Shown: positions 9,462-17,983 of the stretch, in pieces | Layout of the letters: each line of letters begins with the position of its first letter | Position numbering within the stretch: the first letter of the stretch is position 1 | NCBI RefSeq assembly: GCF_003634275.1 | Contig: NZ_RBWY01000001.1 | Coordinates: forward strand, 927,955-991,954 | Direction: 5' to 3' | Origin: Orbus hercynius | GTDB taxonomy: Bacteria; Pseudomonadota; Gammaproteobacteria; Enterobacterales; Orbaceae | Length of the DNA stretch: 64,000 nt | The notes under the pieces: model-generated | Seen by the model: only the letters and a program-made list of their open reading frames with translations | What the model was told of the DNA's origin: nothing | Databases searched by the model: none | Position numbers and translations under genes: made by a program

Positions 9462-10469
9462 TTAGCGTAGTAGCTTTTTGACCGACGCCCGTTCAGTCAA
9501 GATCGGGGTTAAGGTTAGTACATGCGACTCACTGTCTTTATGTTGAATGCGGTGTAACAACGTTTCAACCGCCAGCTGACCCAGTTCATCTTTAGGCTGA
9601 TGAATGGTGGTTAAGGGCGGGTTAAGATACAGAGCAAGCTCAATATCATCGTAGCCAATAATGCTAATATCCTCACCGACTACCATTCCTGCTTGATTAA
9701 TCGCGCGATAAGCGCCGATAGCCATCGCATCATTACAGCAAAAAACCGCCTCAGGCCGCTTGGGTAAGGCAAGCAGCGTTTGCATGGCCTGATAACCGGA
9801 CGCAAACTGGAAATTGCCCTCAGCTTGATAATCCGGATAAATCGTCAAGCCGGCTTGCTGCATCGCTTGCTGGTAACCGCTAAAACGCAGCTGAGCCTGC
9901 GTATTATCAAGTGGCCCGGTGATACAGGCAATACGCTCATATCCTTGAGCAATTAAATAGTTCACCGCAATTGTGGCACCTTGCAGCGAATTATCGCGAA
10001 TAATATCACACGCCGTAGACAAAGGTGTCCAGTCCATCATCACCATCGGTAATGATGGGTAACTGGAAAATATCTCGGCCGGAATCGAATGGGTTTCGGA
10101 GCATAGCGCCAATAAACCATCGATCCGTTTTTGTAATAAGGTTCCGATATTGTTAATCATCCGCTGCTTATCACCTTCGGTATGACAAAGAATCAGTTGA
10201 TAACCGAGTTCATAACAATTGCGTTCGACGCTTTGCACCACTTCAGAAAAAAACGGGTTATTGCTACGCGTCAGTAGCATGCCAATGGTGCGGGTTTCTT
10301 GACGCTTTAGGCTACGGGCTAATGCCGATGGGGTATAATTAAGCTGCGCGATTGCCGCCTCAATACGACTGCGTATTGCCGGACTGACATAGCGATCATT
10401 ATTAATCACATGCGATACGGTTGATGTTGAAACATTGGCAAGTTTTGCAACATCTTTCATGGTAGCCAA
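9462..10469 (-). CDS. rbsR: ribose operon repressor (LacI family)
   Basis: A 335-residue LacI-type regulator with the helix-turn-helix [20 protein letters not shown] and a periplasmic-binding-protein-like sensor domain. The N-terminus is nearly identical in pattern to E. coli RbsR (MATMKDVA). That start corresponds to a TTG at 10469, with AGGA 7 bases upstream; the GTG at 10475 is too close to the ribosome site and the ATG at 10460 too far. It follows rbsK on the same strand, the same order as E. coli rbsDACBKR. Its expected targets at the operon head are missing here because the 5' genes are gone. Confidence 0.9.
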   Translation of the reverse strand: MATMKDVAKLANVSTSTVSHVINNDRYVSPAIRSRIEAAIAQLNYTPSALARSLKRQETRTIGMLLTRSNNPFFSEVVQSVERNCYELGYQLILCHTEGDKQRMINNIGTLLQKRIDGLLALCSETHSIPAEIFSSYPSLPMVMMDWTPLSTACDIIRDNSLQGATIAVNYLIAQGYERIACITGPLDNTQAQLRFSGYQQAMQQAGLTIYPDYQAEGNFQFASGYQAMQTLLALPKRPEAVFCCNDAMAIGAYRAINQAGMVVGEDISIIGYDDIELALYLNPPLTTIHQPKDELGQLAVETLLHRIQHKDSESHVLTLTPILTERASVKKLLR

Positions 10470-10529
10470 AAGCACATCCTTTTGTTGAATCTCAATCTTG
10501 GTAAGCGAAAGTAAAGTATAGCAAAATGG

Positions 10530-11453
10530 TTATCGATGCTGAACCATAAATTGCTCAATCTCTTCACGCCACGGCACCGAAGATTGTGCGCCCGTGCGCG
10601 TCACCGCAATCGCCGCGGCAGCATGCGCATACTTTACTGCCTCATCAAGTGTTTTGCCTTCCAGTAAAGCAGTCACCAGCATACCGTTAAATGTATCGCC
10701 AGCGGCAATCGTATCAACCGCTTGCACTTGGTAACCTGCAATTAATTTTCCAACGCCTGCAACACTCACCCAAGCACCTTTACTGCCTAGCGTAATAATC
10801 ACGGTATTGATGCCTTTTTGGTGCAGCTGCTTAGCGGCGCGATCCGCGTCTTGCTCGCAGCTCACAGTAATGCCCGTTAATGATTCAGCTTCTGTCTCAT
10901 TTGGCGTAATAATATCAATATGGCTAAGGATTTCATCGGTTAATGCTTGTGCCGGTGCCGGATTAACAATCACTTGGGTATGATGCTGCTTAGCGAGCTT
11001 AACGGCAGATGCAATGGTGGCGAGTGGCGTTTCAAGCTGCATCAAAATTGCATCGGCATCGATAATATCTTGCTGATAAGCATGCAGATAATCTGGCGTG
11101 ACCGCCGCATTAGCGCCAGCATAAATGCCGATCTCATTTTCACCTTGCTGATTGACAAAAATTAGCGCAACGCCGGTTTTTTCATTGGCGATCGACGCAA
11201 TAGAGCGGGTATCAATCTGGTCTTTTATTAACTGTTCACAGATGGTTTTACCGATATCATCATCACCGACTGCCGCGATAAATTGAATATTGGCGCCCCC
11301 GCGCCCTGCCGCAACGGCTTGATTAGCCCCCTTACCACCGAACGCAATGTGATAATGATTACCGGTTAATGTCTGTCCTGGCTTAGGAAATTGTGGCAGG
11401 TTTAGGACGTGATCGGCATTAATACTACCGAGTACAATTAATTTTTTAACCAT
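10530..11453 (-). CDS. rbsK: ribokinase
   Basis: A PfkB-family sugar kinase that phosphorylates D-ribose at O5. The 307-residue protein begins MVKKLIVLGSINADH at the ATG at 11453, the usual ribokinase N-terminus; the frame extends 19 codons further upstream. GGKGANQAVAAGRGG near residue 40 is PfkB signature 1, and TIAAGDTFNG near residue 250 holds the catalytic aspartate. It lies between rbsB and rbsR. Since the transporter genes are damaged, it may now serve only internally released ribose. Confidence 0.94.
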   Translation of the reverse strand: MVKKLIVLGSINADHVLNLPQFPKPGQTLTGNHYHIAFGGKGANQAVAAGRGGANIQFIAAVGDDDIGKTICEQLIKDQIDTRSIASIANEKTGVALIFVNQQGENEIGIYAGANAAVTPDYLHAYQQDIIDADAILMQLETPLATIASAVKLAKQHHTQVIVNPAPAQALTDEILSHIDIITPNETEAESLTGITVSCEQDADRAAKQLHQKGINTVIITLGSKGAWVSVAGVGKLIAGYQVQAVDTIAAGDTFNGMLVTALLEGKTLDEAVKYAHAAAAIAVTRTGAQSSVPWREEIEQFMVQHR

Positions 11454-11506
11454 AATAGCGGTTCCATATGTTGGTAATAAGTTATCTATTCCGGCTGATG
11501 CCACGA

Positions 11507-11536
11507 TCAATCATGGTCAATTAAGACCATGATTGA
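11507..11536 (-). repeat. intercistronic hairpin between rbsB and rbsK
   Basis: TCAATCATGGTC at 11507-11518 is a perfect 12-base inverted repeat of GACCATGATTGA at 11525-11536 with a 6-base loop. There is no T run. Similar hairpins after binding-protein genes stabilise the upstream mRNA or reduce read-through, giving excess binding protein over kinase. Confidence 0.65.
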
Positions 11537-11565
11537 CCATGACGACGTCATCGTTACGGCTTGTG

Positions 11566-12456
11566 TTACTCTTGGGTAATAAGCTTAAGCTCGACCGGAA
11601 TCTCGCGTTCAACAGTCTGACCTGTTAGCACTTTATCGGCGGTTGCAACGCCAATGGCGCCAATTAACGCTGGCTGCTGGGCAACTGTTGCGGTCATACG
11701 TCCACGTTTAACCGCTTTAATACCATCATCGGTGCCATCAAAACCAACAATTAAAACATTGCTTAATCCGTCCGTTTGAATTGCCCGCATGGCGCCCAGT
11801 GCCATTTCGTCATTTTGTGCAAACACCGCTTGTACTGTCGGGTGCGATGTTAATAAATTTTGCATCACATTCATCCCTTTGGCTCGGTCAAAATCAGCCG
11901 GTTGTGAAGCCAGTAAAGTCACATCGTGTGCCTTCATTGATTGTTTAAAGCCTTCACCTCGCTCACGCGCCGCCGATGTGCCAGTTATTCCTTCTAATTG
12001 GATTACTTTAGCATCCTGACCCAATTTTTGCACAATAAAATCACCGGCCATTTTGCCGCCTGCCACGTTATCAGACGCAATATGGCTGACCACTTCACCT
12101 TTGTTTGATGCTCTATCGAGCGTAATAACCGGAATATTGGCTTTGTTAGCGGCAACAACAGCATTCCCTACCGCATCAGAATCGGTTGGGTTAATTAAAA
12201 TTAATTGCGTGCCTTTCACAATCAAATCTTCCACATTTGCCAGCTCTTTGGCCGGATTATTTTGCGAATCAAGCACAAGCAGGTTATAACCCAGTTCATC
12301 GGCTTGTTTTTGGGCGCCCTCTTTTAAGGTGACAAAAAAAGGATTATTCAGCGTTGAGACAACCAGCGCAATGGTATCTTTGGCAAACGCCTGCGTTGAC
12401 AGTGCGACGCCTAACGTCATCGAGGCAACGTAAGTCAGTAATGGTTTGAATTTCAT
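11566..12456 (-). CDS. rbsB: D-ribose periplasmic binding protein
   Basis: A 296-residue type-I periplasmic binding protein with a signal peptide ending near AFA (about residue 25) and mature start [16 protein letters not shown], matching E. coli RbsB. Later motifs [32 protein letters not shown] and VGFDGTDDG fit the ribose-binding fold. The gene is intact, although the permease gene upstream of it is cut and the ATPase gene is absent from the window. It could persist through another permease or have lost its function recently. Confidence 0.94.
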   Translation of the reverse strand: MKFKPLLTYVASMTLGVALSTQAFAKDTIALVVSTLNNPFFVTLKEGAQKQADELGYNLLVLDSQNNPAKELANVEDLIVKGTQLILINPTDSDAVGNAVVAANKANIPVITLDRASNKGEVVSHIASDNVAGGKMAGDFIVQKLGQDAKVIQLEGITGTSAARERGEGFKQSMKAHDVTLLASQPADFDRAKGMNVMQNLLTSHPTVQAVFAQNDEMALGAMRAIQTDGLSNVLIVGFDGTDDGIKAVKRGRMTATVAQQPALIGAIGVATADKVLTGQTVEREIPVELKLITQE

Positions 12457-12480
12457 GGTATGCTCCTAAATGGGTAATCA

Positions 12481-12833
12481 CTATTTCGTGGTTTTATTGT
12501 CGACTAATACAGCAAATAAAATGACTAGGCCTTTAACAATCATTTGATAATAAGGGTCAACTGCCAGTAAATTTAAGCCGTTATTTAATAATCCTAAAAT
12601 CAAAGCGCCAATTAACGTGCCGATGATTTTACCGCGTCCACCGGCCATGCTTGTACCACCAAGCACCACAGCGGCAATCGCATCCATCTCATAACCGACG
12701 CCAGCATTAGGCTGCGCCGAAGATAAACGGGCCACTTCAATGATACTCGCTAGTGCACACAATAATCCGCTAATGGCATAAACGGTAATTTTCACGCGGT
12801 CAACATTAATCCCCGATAAGCGCGTCGCGGCTT
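12481..12833 (-). pseudogene. rbsC: 5'-truncated ribose permease gene remnant
   Basis: The frame encodes the last roughly 116 residues of a RbsC-type permease. E. coli RbsC has 321, so about the first two thirds are missing. Homology can be read back past the first possible start (GTG at 12795) through ATRLSGINVDRVK, then ends at a TAA beside position 12833. The retained part has the typical LSSAQPNAG and LGGTSMAGG segments and the C-terminus VLVDNK. No rbsA or rbsD lies upstream: the next gene is yicC. A deletion with one end inside rbsC is the simplest reading; a sequencing join error cannot be excluded. Confidence 0.88.
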
Positions 12834-12895
12834 AGATAAGTGAGGATGAGGTTCTGTGAATGATGGTAAGGTAGAAGGCGGCGGTAGCAAATCCA

Positions 12896-12923
12896 ATAAA
12901 AAAGCCCTTTATTGCAGGGCTTG
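12896..12923 (-). terminator. intrinsic terminator after yicC
   Basis: AAGCCCT (12902-12908) and AGGGCTT (12916-12922) form a 7-base-pair stem. On the minus strand it is followed by a T run (the A run at about 12898-12903), so it terminates yicC transcription from the right. Confidence 0.8.
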
Positions 12924-12956
12924 TTTGGTACTTAAAATGGTGGTGTGGTGAGGGGG

Positions 12957-13823
12957 TTATTCAATATTTTGAATCTGCTCACGCATTTGTTCAATTAACA
13001 CTTTCAGTTCAATGGCGGATGCGGTGACATCGGCGTTAATCGATTTTGATGCAATGGTATTCGATTCACGGTTGAATTCTTGCATCATAAAGTCTAAGCG
13101 GCGACCAACAGCTTCATTCTTTTTCAAAATGGTGTAAGTCTCTTTAACGTGAGTGGATAAGCGGTCGAGTTCTTCGGCCACGTCAATTCGTTGCGCCATT
13201 AAAACCAGCTCTTGCTCTAAGCGGTTTGACTCCAGTTCAACATTAGCTTCGGTAAGTTTGGCTTGTAACTTGTCTTTTTGCCATTGCAAAATTTGTGGCA
13301 TCCACTGGCGGATTTTGTCAATTTCAGCCGTAATACCTTCTAAGCGCTGAATAATTAAGGCTTCTAATGCCTGACCTTCTCGCTCACGCACCACGATAAA
13401 CTCATCAATGGCAGCATCAAGAAACGCGAGAAGTTGTTGTGAAATCAGATCCAAATCTTGCTCTTTAGCTGACATCACGCCCGGCCAGCGTAGAATATCA
13501 GCCACGTTGATCTCACCAAAAGTCGCTTCCTGTTTAATCCAGCTAGCGGCATGTAATAACTGCTTTGCCAGATCTTTGTTGAGTAATAGCTCTTGATGCT
13601 GCTTGGACAAATCAAGCTCAAAACGTAAATTACACTCCACTTTACCGCGCGTTAAGCGATTACGCAGTTTTTCACGGATCAGTGGTTCAAGTGAGCGCAG
13701 CTGCTCAGGCAAACGGATATAGGTCTCTAAATAGCGTTGGTTAACTGAACGTAATTCCCAAGAGGCAAATCCCCAACTCTCACTGATTTCTTTTCTGGCG
13801 TACGCGGTCATACTGCGGATCAT
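12957..13823 (-). CDS. yicC: YicC family endoribonuclease
   Basis: A 288-residue protein, the same length as E. coli YicC (287), starting MIRSMTAYAR with the family's N-terminal signature and ending in the conserved DUF1732 domain (DFMMQEFNRESNT). YicC proteins have been described as metal-dependent endoribonucleases involved in small-RNA turnover. The gene is divergent from rph, as in E. coli, and has its own terminator. Confidence 0.93.
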   Translation of the reverse strand: MIRSMTAYARKEISESWGFASWELRSVNQRYLETYIRLPEQLRSLEPLIREKLRNRLTRGKVECNLRFELDLSKQHQELLLNKDLAKQLLHAASWIKQEATFGEINVADILRWPGVMSAKEQDLDLISQQLLAFLDAAIDEFIVVREREGQALEALIIQRLEGITAEIDKIRQWMPQILQWQKDKLQAKLTEANVELESNRLEQELVLMAQRIDVAEELDRLSTHVKETYTILKKNEAVGRRLDFMMQEFNRESNTIASKSINADVTASAIELKVLIEQMREQIQNIE

Positions 13824-13877
13824 AATGCTTTATTCCTAAAGTCTAAAAAGTTGCTGGGCATTGTATCATATATTCTG

Positions 13878-13883
13878 TATAAT
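13878..13883 (+). promoter_or_regulatory. candidate -10 element for rph-pyrE
   Basis: A perfect TATAAT preceded by TG lies in the yicC-rph divergent gap, 105 bases before the rph start. No good -35 hexamer stands 16-18 bases upstream, so this is only a candidate. Confidence 0.3.
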
Positions 13884-13987
13884 GCGCTCTTAGCTTAGGC
13901 TAAACATTACAAATTCTTGTTGTAATGTCCTCCTAATACTGTAATACAAATGTATCATAAGCAATAGCAATCAAATTGGAGATAGAG

Positions 13988-14707
13988 ATGCGCCCTTCCG
14001 GCCGAACTGCGGAACAAGTCCGCCCAATAAAAATTACCCGTCATTATACCAAACACGCTGAAGGTTCTGTTTTAATTGAGTTTGGCGATACAAAAGTCCT
14101 ATGTAATGCGACTGTCGAAGAAGGTGTACCGCGTTTTTTAAAAGGTCAAAATAAAGGTTGGATTACCGCTGAATATGGCATGTTACCAAGAGCGACCAAT
14201 AGCCGTACGCAGCGCGAAGCAGCAAAAGGTAAACAAACTGGCCGCACTATGGAAATTCAGCGCCTTATCGCGCGCGCGTTACGTGCCGCAGTTGATCTTG
14301 ACGCGTTAGGCGAATATACCATTACCGTTGATTGCGATGTCATTCAGGCAGATGGCGGCACGCGCACCGCATCGATTTCTGGTGCTTGTGTTGCGCTATA
14401 CGATGCGTTAAGTCGTATGCAAGAAAAAGGCGCCTTAAAAACTAACCCATTTCATGGACTCATTGCCGCGGTCTCTGTGGGGATTGTTGATGGTAAAGCC
14501 TTGTGTGATCTTGAATATGTTGAAGACTCCAATGCCGAGACCGATATGAATGTCGTCATGACAGCTGATGGTAAAATGATTGAAGTACAAGGCACCGCTG
14601 AAGGTGTACCGTTTACCCATGCCGAATTGTTAACGTTATTAGATTTAGCACAAAATGGAATTAGTAACATTATTCAAGCGCAAAAGTCAGCCTTGAATCT
14701 TGTTTGA
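13988..14707 (+). CDS. rph: ribonuclease PH
   Basis: A 239-residue phosphorolytic 3'-5' exoribonuclease that trims tRNA 3' ends. [18 protein letters not shown] is the standard N-terminus; the ATG at 13988 follows GGAG by 6 bases, so the upstream TTG at 13976 is not used. Motifs [25 protein letters not shown] and [15 protein letters not shown] are intact, unlike the frameshifted rph of E. coli K-12. It is followed by pyrE, the conserved pair. Confidence 0.96.
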   Translation: MRPSGRTAEQVRPIKITRHYTKHAEGSVLIEFGDTKVLCNATVEEGVPRFLKGQNKGWITAEYGMLPRATNSRTQREAAKGKQTGRTMEIQRLIARALRAAVDLDALGEYTITVDCDVIQADGGTRTASISGACVALYDALSRMQEKGALKTNPFHGLIAAVSVGIVDGKALCDLEYVEDSNAETDMNVVMTADGKMIEVQGTAEGVPFTHAELLTLLDLAQNGISNIIQAQKSALNLV

Positions 14708-14721
14708 TAAAAATGATAAAT

Positions 14722-14747
14722 AAGCGACCTAGTCGCTTTCTTTTTAT
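14722..14747 (+). terminator. pyrE attenuator-like terminator in the rph-pyrE gap
   Basis: AAGCGAC (14722-14728) and GTCGCTT (14732-14738) form a 7-base-pair stem with a 3-base loop, followed by a T-rich run. It begins 15 bases after the rph stop. In E. coli, pyrE is controlled by UTP-sensitive attenuation at the same place, coupled to rph translation; this hairpin probably does the same. Confidence 0.8.
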
Positions 14748-14795
14748 TCAAATTGATGAGTAGTGATGACAAGTTAAGATTTGGAGAAACATGAT

Positions 14796-15443
14796 ATGAA
14801 GTCATACAAACGACAATTTATTCAGTTCGCGCTTGAAAGAGAAGTATTACGATTCGGCGAATTTACCTTAAAATCAGGGCGAAAAAGTCCCTACTTTTTT
14901 AACGCAGGACTTTTTAATACCGGAAAAGACCTTGCTTTATTAGGTCGTTTTTATGCCGAAGCGCTGATCGATGCCAATCTTGAGTATGACGTGATTTTTG
15001 GACCCGCTTATAAAGGTATTCCTATTGTGTCAGCAACGGTGGTGGCATTATCTGAGCACCATAATATTGAAGTCCCTTACTGCTTTAATCGTAAAGAAGC
15101 CAAAGATCATGGTGAAGGCGGCAATTTAGTCGGCAGTTCAATTGAGTATAAACGCGTCATGTTAGTTGACGACGTCATTACTGCCGGTACAGCCATTCGC
15201 GAATCGATGCAAATTCTTGAAAATAACCAATCCAAACTCTCAGGTGTGTTAATTAGTTTAGATCGTCAAGAAAAAGGTCGCGGTGAATTATCAGCGATTC
15301 AAGAAATCAAACAAAATTACCACTGTGAAGTGATTTCGATCATCACCTTAGCCGATTTAATCAGCTATCTTGAACAAGATGGTAAAACCGATGAACTCGC
15401 TCGAGTTAAAGCGTATCGTGATGTTTATGGCATCAGCAATTAA
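14796..15443 (+). CDS. pyrE: orotate phosphoribosyltransferase
   Basis: A 215-residue type-I phosphoribosyltransferase that makes orotidine 5'-phosphate from orotate and PRPP in pyrimidine synthesis. The PRPP loop [13 protein letters not shown] is at about residue 120, and FGPAYKGIP and the flexible-loop [10 protein letters not shown] are present. The ATG at 14796 lies 9 bases after GGAG and gives the usual [13 protein letters not shown] start. A three-codon frame ATG-ATA-TGA at 14791 overlaps the true start out of frame. Confidence 0.96.
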   Translation: MKSYKRQFIQFALEREVLRFGEFTLKSGRKSPYFFNAGLFNTGKDLALLGRFYAEALIDANLEYDVIFGPAYKGIPIVSATVVALSEHHNIEVPYCFNRKEAKDHGEGGNLVGSSIEYKRVMLVDDVITAGTAIRESMQILENNQSKLSGVLISLDRQEKGRGELSAIQEIKQNYHCEVISIITLADLISYLEQDGKTDELARVKAYRDVYGISN

Positions 15444-15455
15444 TGCGGTTAACCA

Positions 15456-15479
15456 GGCGCCAAATGGCGCTTTATTTTT
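15456..15479 (+). terminator. intrinsic terminator after pyrE
   Basis: GCGCC (15457-15461) pairs with GGCGC (15466-15470) around AAAT, followed by TTTATTTTT. It lies 13 bases after the pyrE stop and faces the dinB end. Confidence 0.75.
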
Positions 15480-15517
15480 GCAAATAATATAAGTTAAGAG
15501 CGTAAATTAAACGACCA

Positions 15518-16582
15518 CTATAACGTTAATAATAACTGTTTATCGAGCTGTGGATCGATTAAGGTAACGTGAAAACCAATCAAACGAACGCCCCGATCTT
15601 GACGTCTTTCCTGCCAAATTTGATAAGCAAGATCAATGAGATCATGTTTATCGAGTTTGGTATAAATGTGTTCTTGTGTCGTCAGCTGAAAATCCTGAAA
15701 TTTAAACTTAACCCCTTGCCTGGCAATCGTGCAATCGGCTCGCACTTTCTTTAATCGCAGCTCAAGTTCATCATATAACGAATCAAAAAACGGTAAGCAC
15801 TCTTGCCAGGTATGAATATCCGTTGCCAGTGTGCGCTCTACGCCAACCGACTTACGCTGCCGGTCATTATTCACCTCTCGTTCATCAATCCCTTGACAGC
15901 GTTCATACAGGATTCGGCCAAACTTGCCAAATTGGTTAAGTAATCGACTCAAGTCAAAATTCAATACATCACGGCAATACACTAACCCGAGTTCAGCGAG
16001 TTTTTTCTCGGTCACTCGTCCCACGCCGGGAATTTTTTTCAGCGGCAAATTGGCAATAAAATCACTGACCTGCTCAGGTGGAATAACATATTGCCCATTG
16101 GGTTTATTAATATCAGAGGCGATCTTAGCTAAAAATTTGAGTGGTGCAACGCCAGCTGATGCCGTCAAATTTAATTCTTGCGCAATTTTATGGCGAATAT
16201 CTTGTGCAATCAATGTAGCAGAACCTTGAAATAATGGGCAGTGCGTTACATCAAGATAAGCTTCATCAAGTGATAAGGCTTCTATAAATGGTGTGTACTG
16301 CTTAAAGATATGGTGGATTTGATTAGACACCTCTTTATAAACAACATGACGACCAGCAACTACCGTCAAATGGGGGCATAATTTTATCGCCTGTGCCATT
16401 GGCATCGCACTATGAATACCATACTGACGCGCTGAATAATTCGCTGTCGCCACAACGCCACGCTTTTTGGGATCACCGCCAACGGCTATCGGAAGATTAC
16501 GATAACGCGGATTGTCACGCATTTCAACAGCGGCGTAAAAACAATCCATATCAACATGAATAATTTTCTTTACAAAATTCAT
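15518..16582 (-). CDS. dinB: DNA polymerase IV
   Basis: A 354-residue Y-family translesion polymerase (E. coli DinB is 351). HVDMDCFYAAVE near residue 8 and LSLDEAYLDVT near residue 100 hold the catalytic carboxylates; KIPGVGRVTEKKLAELG is the helix-hairpin-helix. The ATG at 16582 gives MNFVKKIIHVD; the frame extends further upstream. The C-terminal tail VTLIDPQLDKQLLLTL could bear the beta-clamp-binding peptide. A LexA-type operator lies 30 bases upstream. Confidence 0.94.
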   Translation of the reverse strand: MNFVKKIIHVDMDCFYAAVEMRDNPRYRNLPIAVGGDPKKRGVVATANYSARQYGIHSAMPMAQAIKLCPHLTVVAGRHVVYKEVSNQIHHIFKQYTPFIEALSLDEAYLDVTHCPLFQGSATLIAQDIRHKIAQELNLTASAGVAPLKFLAKIASDINKPNGQYVIPPEQVSDFIANLPLKKIPGVGRVTEKKLAELGLVYCRDVLNFDLSRLLNQFGKFGRILYERCQGIDEREVNNDRQRKSVGVERTLATDIHTWQECLPFFDSLYDELELRLKKVRADCTIARQGVKFKFQDFQLTTQEHIYTKLDKHDLIDLAYQIWQERRQDRGVRLIGFHVTLIDPQLDKQLLLTL

Positions 16583-16611
16583 ACTACAATCGTTCGCCAA
16601 TCCCAATAAAA

Positions 16612-16627
16612 CTGTATGTATATACAC
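16612..16627 (-). promoter_or_regulatory. LexA (SOS) box upstream of dinB
   Basis: CTGT-ATGTATAT-ACAC on the plus strand matches the gammaproteobacterial LexA consensus CTGT-N8-ACAG with one mismatch at the last base. It sits 30 bases before the dinB start. dinB is an SOS gene in E. coli. Confidence 0.7.
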
Positions 16628-16750
16628 TATACTCTAAAATTCAGCTCATCACTATATCGATTTAGTATCACTATCCTATTTTAACGTTTACTGGCATAAT
16701 AGCCGCTTTCGTCTTATAAATAAGTTATTATTATTGTGCCTAAATCTACT

Positions 16751-17383
16751 ATGTCGAATAAATTATGCGATCGGTTTCGCAACTTTTATCCTGTTGTGAT
16801 TGATATTGAAACCTCGGGTTTTGATAATAAAACCAATGCAATATTGGAAATCGCCGCCATTACGCTAAAAATGAACCAAGATGGCTGGTTGGTTATTGAT
16901 GATAAAATTCATTTTCATGTCAATCCATTTGCCGGGGCAATATTAGACCCCTCAGCACTGGCCTTTAATGGCATCGATCCGAATAATCCGTTACGTGGCG
17001 CAGTCGATGAGCATATTGCTATTGAGGAGATATTTAAGCTAGTACGCAAAGGCATTAAAGAGGCCGATTGCAACCGTGCGGTAATTGTTGCGCATAATGC
17101 TCACTTTGATCACGGTTTTTTAATGGCCGCCGCTGAGCGCAGCAAAACCAAACGAAATCCGTTCCACCCTTTTGCCACCTTTGATACTGCATCGTTGGCA
17201 GGCTTAGTCTATGGCCAAACGGTATTAGCCAAAGCCTGTGAAACGGCTAATATTGCTTTTGATCAAAAGCAAGCTCACTCTGCGCTTTATGACACAGAAA
17301 AAACTGCCGTGCTGTTTTGTGAAATGGTCAATCGCTGGAAATCGCTAGGTGGCTGGCCGTTGACTGAAAACAATCAAGATTAG
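16751..17383 (+). CDS. rnt: ribonuclease T
   Basis: A 3'-5' exoribonuclease of the DEDDh group that matures tRNA and other stable RNA 3' ends. [10 protein letters not shown] carries the first Asp/Glu pair, [11 protein letters not shown] the second Asp and [10 protein letters not shown] the catalytic His and last Asp. [12 protein letters not shown] is typical of RNase T. From the ATG at 16751 the protein is 210 residues; a GTG at 16736 would give 215. Neither has a strong ribosome site. It is divergent from dinB. Confidence 0.94.
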   Translation: MSNKLCDRFRNFYPVVIDIETSGFDNKTNAILEIAAITLKMNQDGWLVIDDKIHFHVNPFAGAILDPSALAFNGIDPNNPLRGAVDEHIAIEEIFKLVRKGIKEADCNRAVIVAHNAHFDHGFLMAAAERSKTKRNPFHPFATFDTASLAGLVYGQTVLAKACETANIAFDQKQAHSALYDTEKTAVLFCEMVNRWKSLGGWPLTENNQD

Positions 17384-17410
17384 CTAAAATAGCGTGGTCA
17401 TTGCATGATA

Positions 17411-17446
17411 AACAACAGGAAATGCGAGCATTTCCTGTTGTTTTAT
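17411..17446. terminator. bidirectional terminator between rnt and grxD
   Basis: A perfect 14-base-pair stem (17411-17424 with 17429-17442) and a CGAG loop, with TTTTATT following on the plus strand and a short T-rich run on the minus strand. It lies between two convergent genes. Confidence 0.85.
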
Positions 17447-17449
17447 TCA

Positions 17450-17785
17450 CTATGCGGTTTGATATTTACTTGCTGTCTCTTTAATCAACGCTTGTAATTC
17501 ACCTGACTGGAACATTTCAATCATAATATCACAGCCACCAACAAGCTCACCTTCAACCCAAAGCTGTGGGAAGGTTGGCCAATTGGCAAATTTTGGTAGC
17601 TCAGCACGAATGTCAGGATGTTGTAATATATCAACATAAGCAAATGGTGCACCACATTGAGATAAAATTTGTGATGCTTGCGCCGAGAATCCACAACTTG
17701 GCAATTTAGGTGATCCTTTCATATAAAGAATTATCGGATTTTCGCTAATCTGCGTTTGGATTTTTTCGAGTGTTGTCATTGTCAT
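17450..17785 (-). CDS. grxD: monothiol glutaredoxin (Grx4 type)
   Basis: A 111-residue thioredoxin-fold protein with the CGFS active site (Cys31) and the glutathione/Fe-S contacts KGSPKLPSCGFS, WPTFPQLWVEGELVGGCDI. Class II monothiol glutaredoxins carry and deliver [2Fe-2S] clusters, often with BolA partners, rather than acting as disulfide reductases. Length fits E. coli GrxD (115). It converges on rnt and shares its terminator. Confidence 0.95.
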   Translation of the reverse strand: MTMTTLEKIQTQISENPIILYMKGSPKLPSCGFSAQASQILSQCGAPFAYVDILQHPDIRAELPKFANWPTFPQLWVEGELVGGCDIMIEMFQSGELQALIKETASKYQTA

Positions 17786-17983
17786 GATAGAATCAATTCC
17801 TACAAAATAAATAGGTGTCTATATTAACGCAAAAATCAGCAATTATATTCATTGATAATAACTATTACTGTATTTATTATTTTTAATAATTACAACGCTA
17901 AGTATTACTCCGCAATTTAACCCTGTTTTTTGTAAGCAATTTAGTCTAAAATAAATGATATTAATTACTGAGATTCGTAAATT

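Noticed and set aside
17851-17869. Fur-like sequence (GATAATAACTATT) between grxD and yccS
   Set aside because: Only one half matches the Fur core; the other has at least two mismatches, and AT-rich gaps give such hits by chance.
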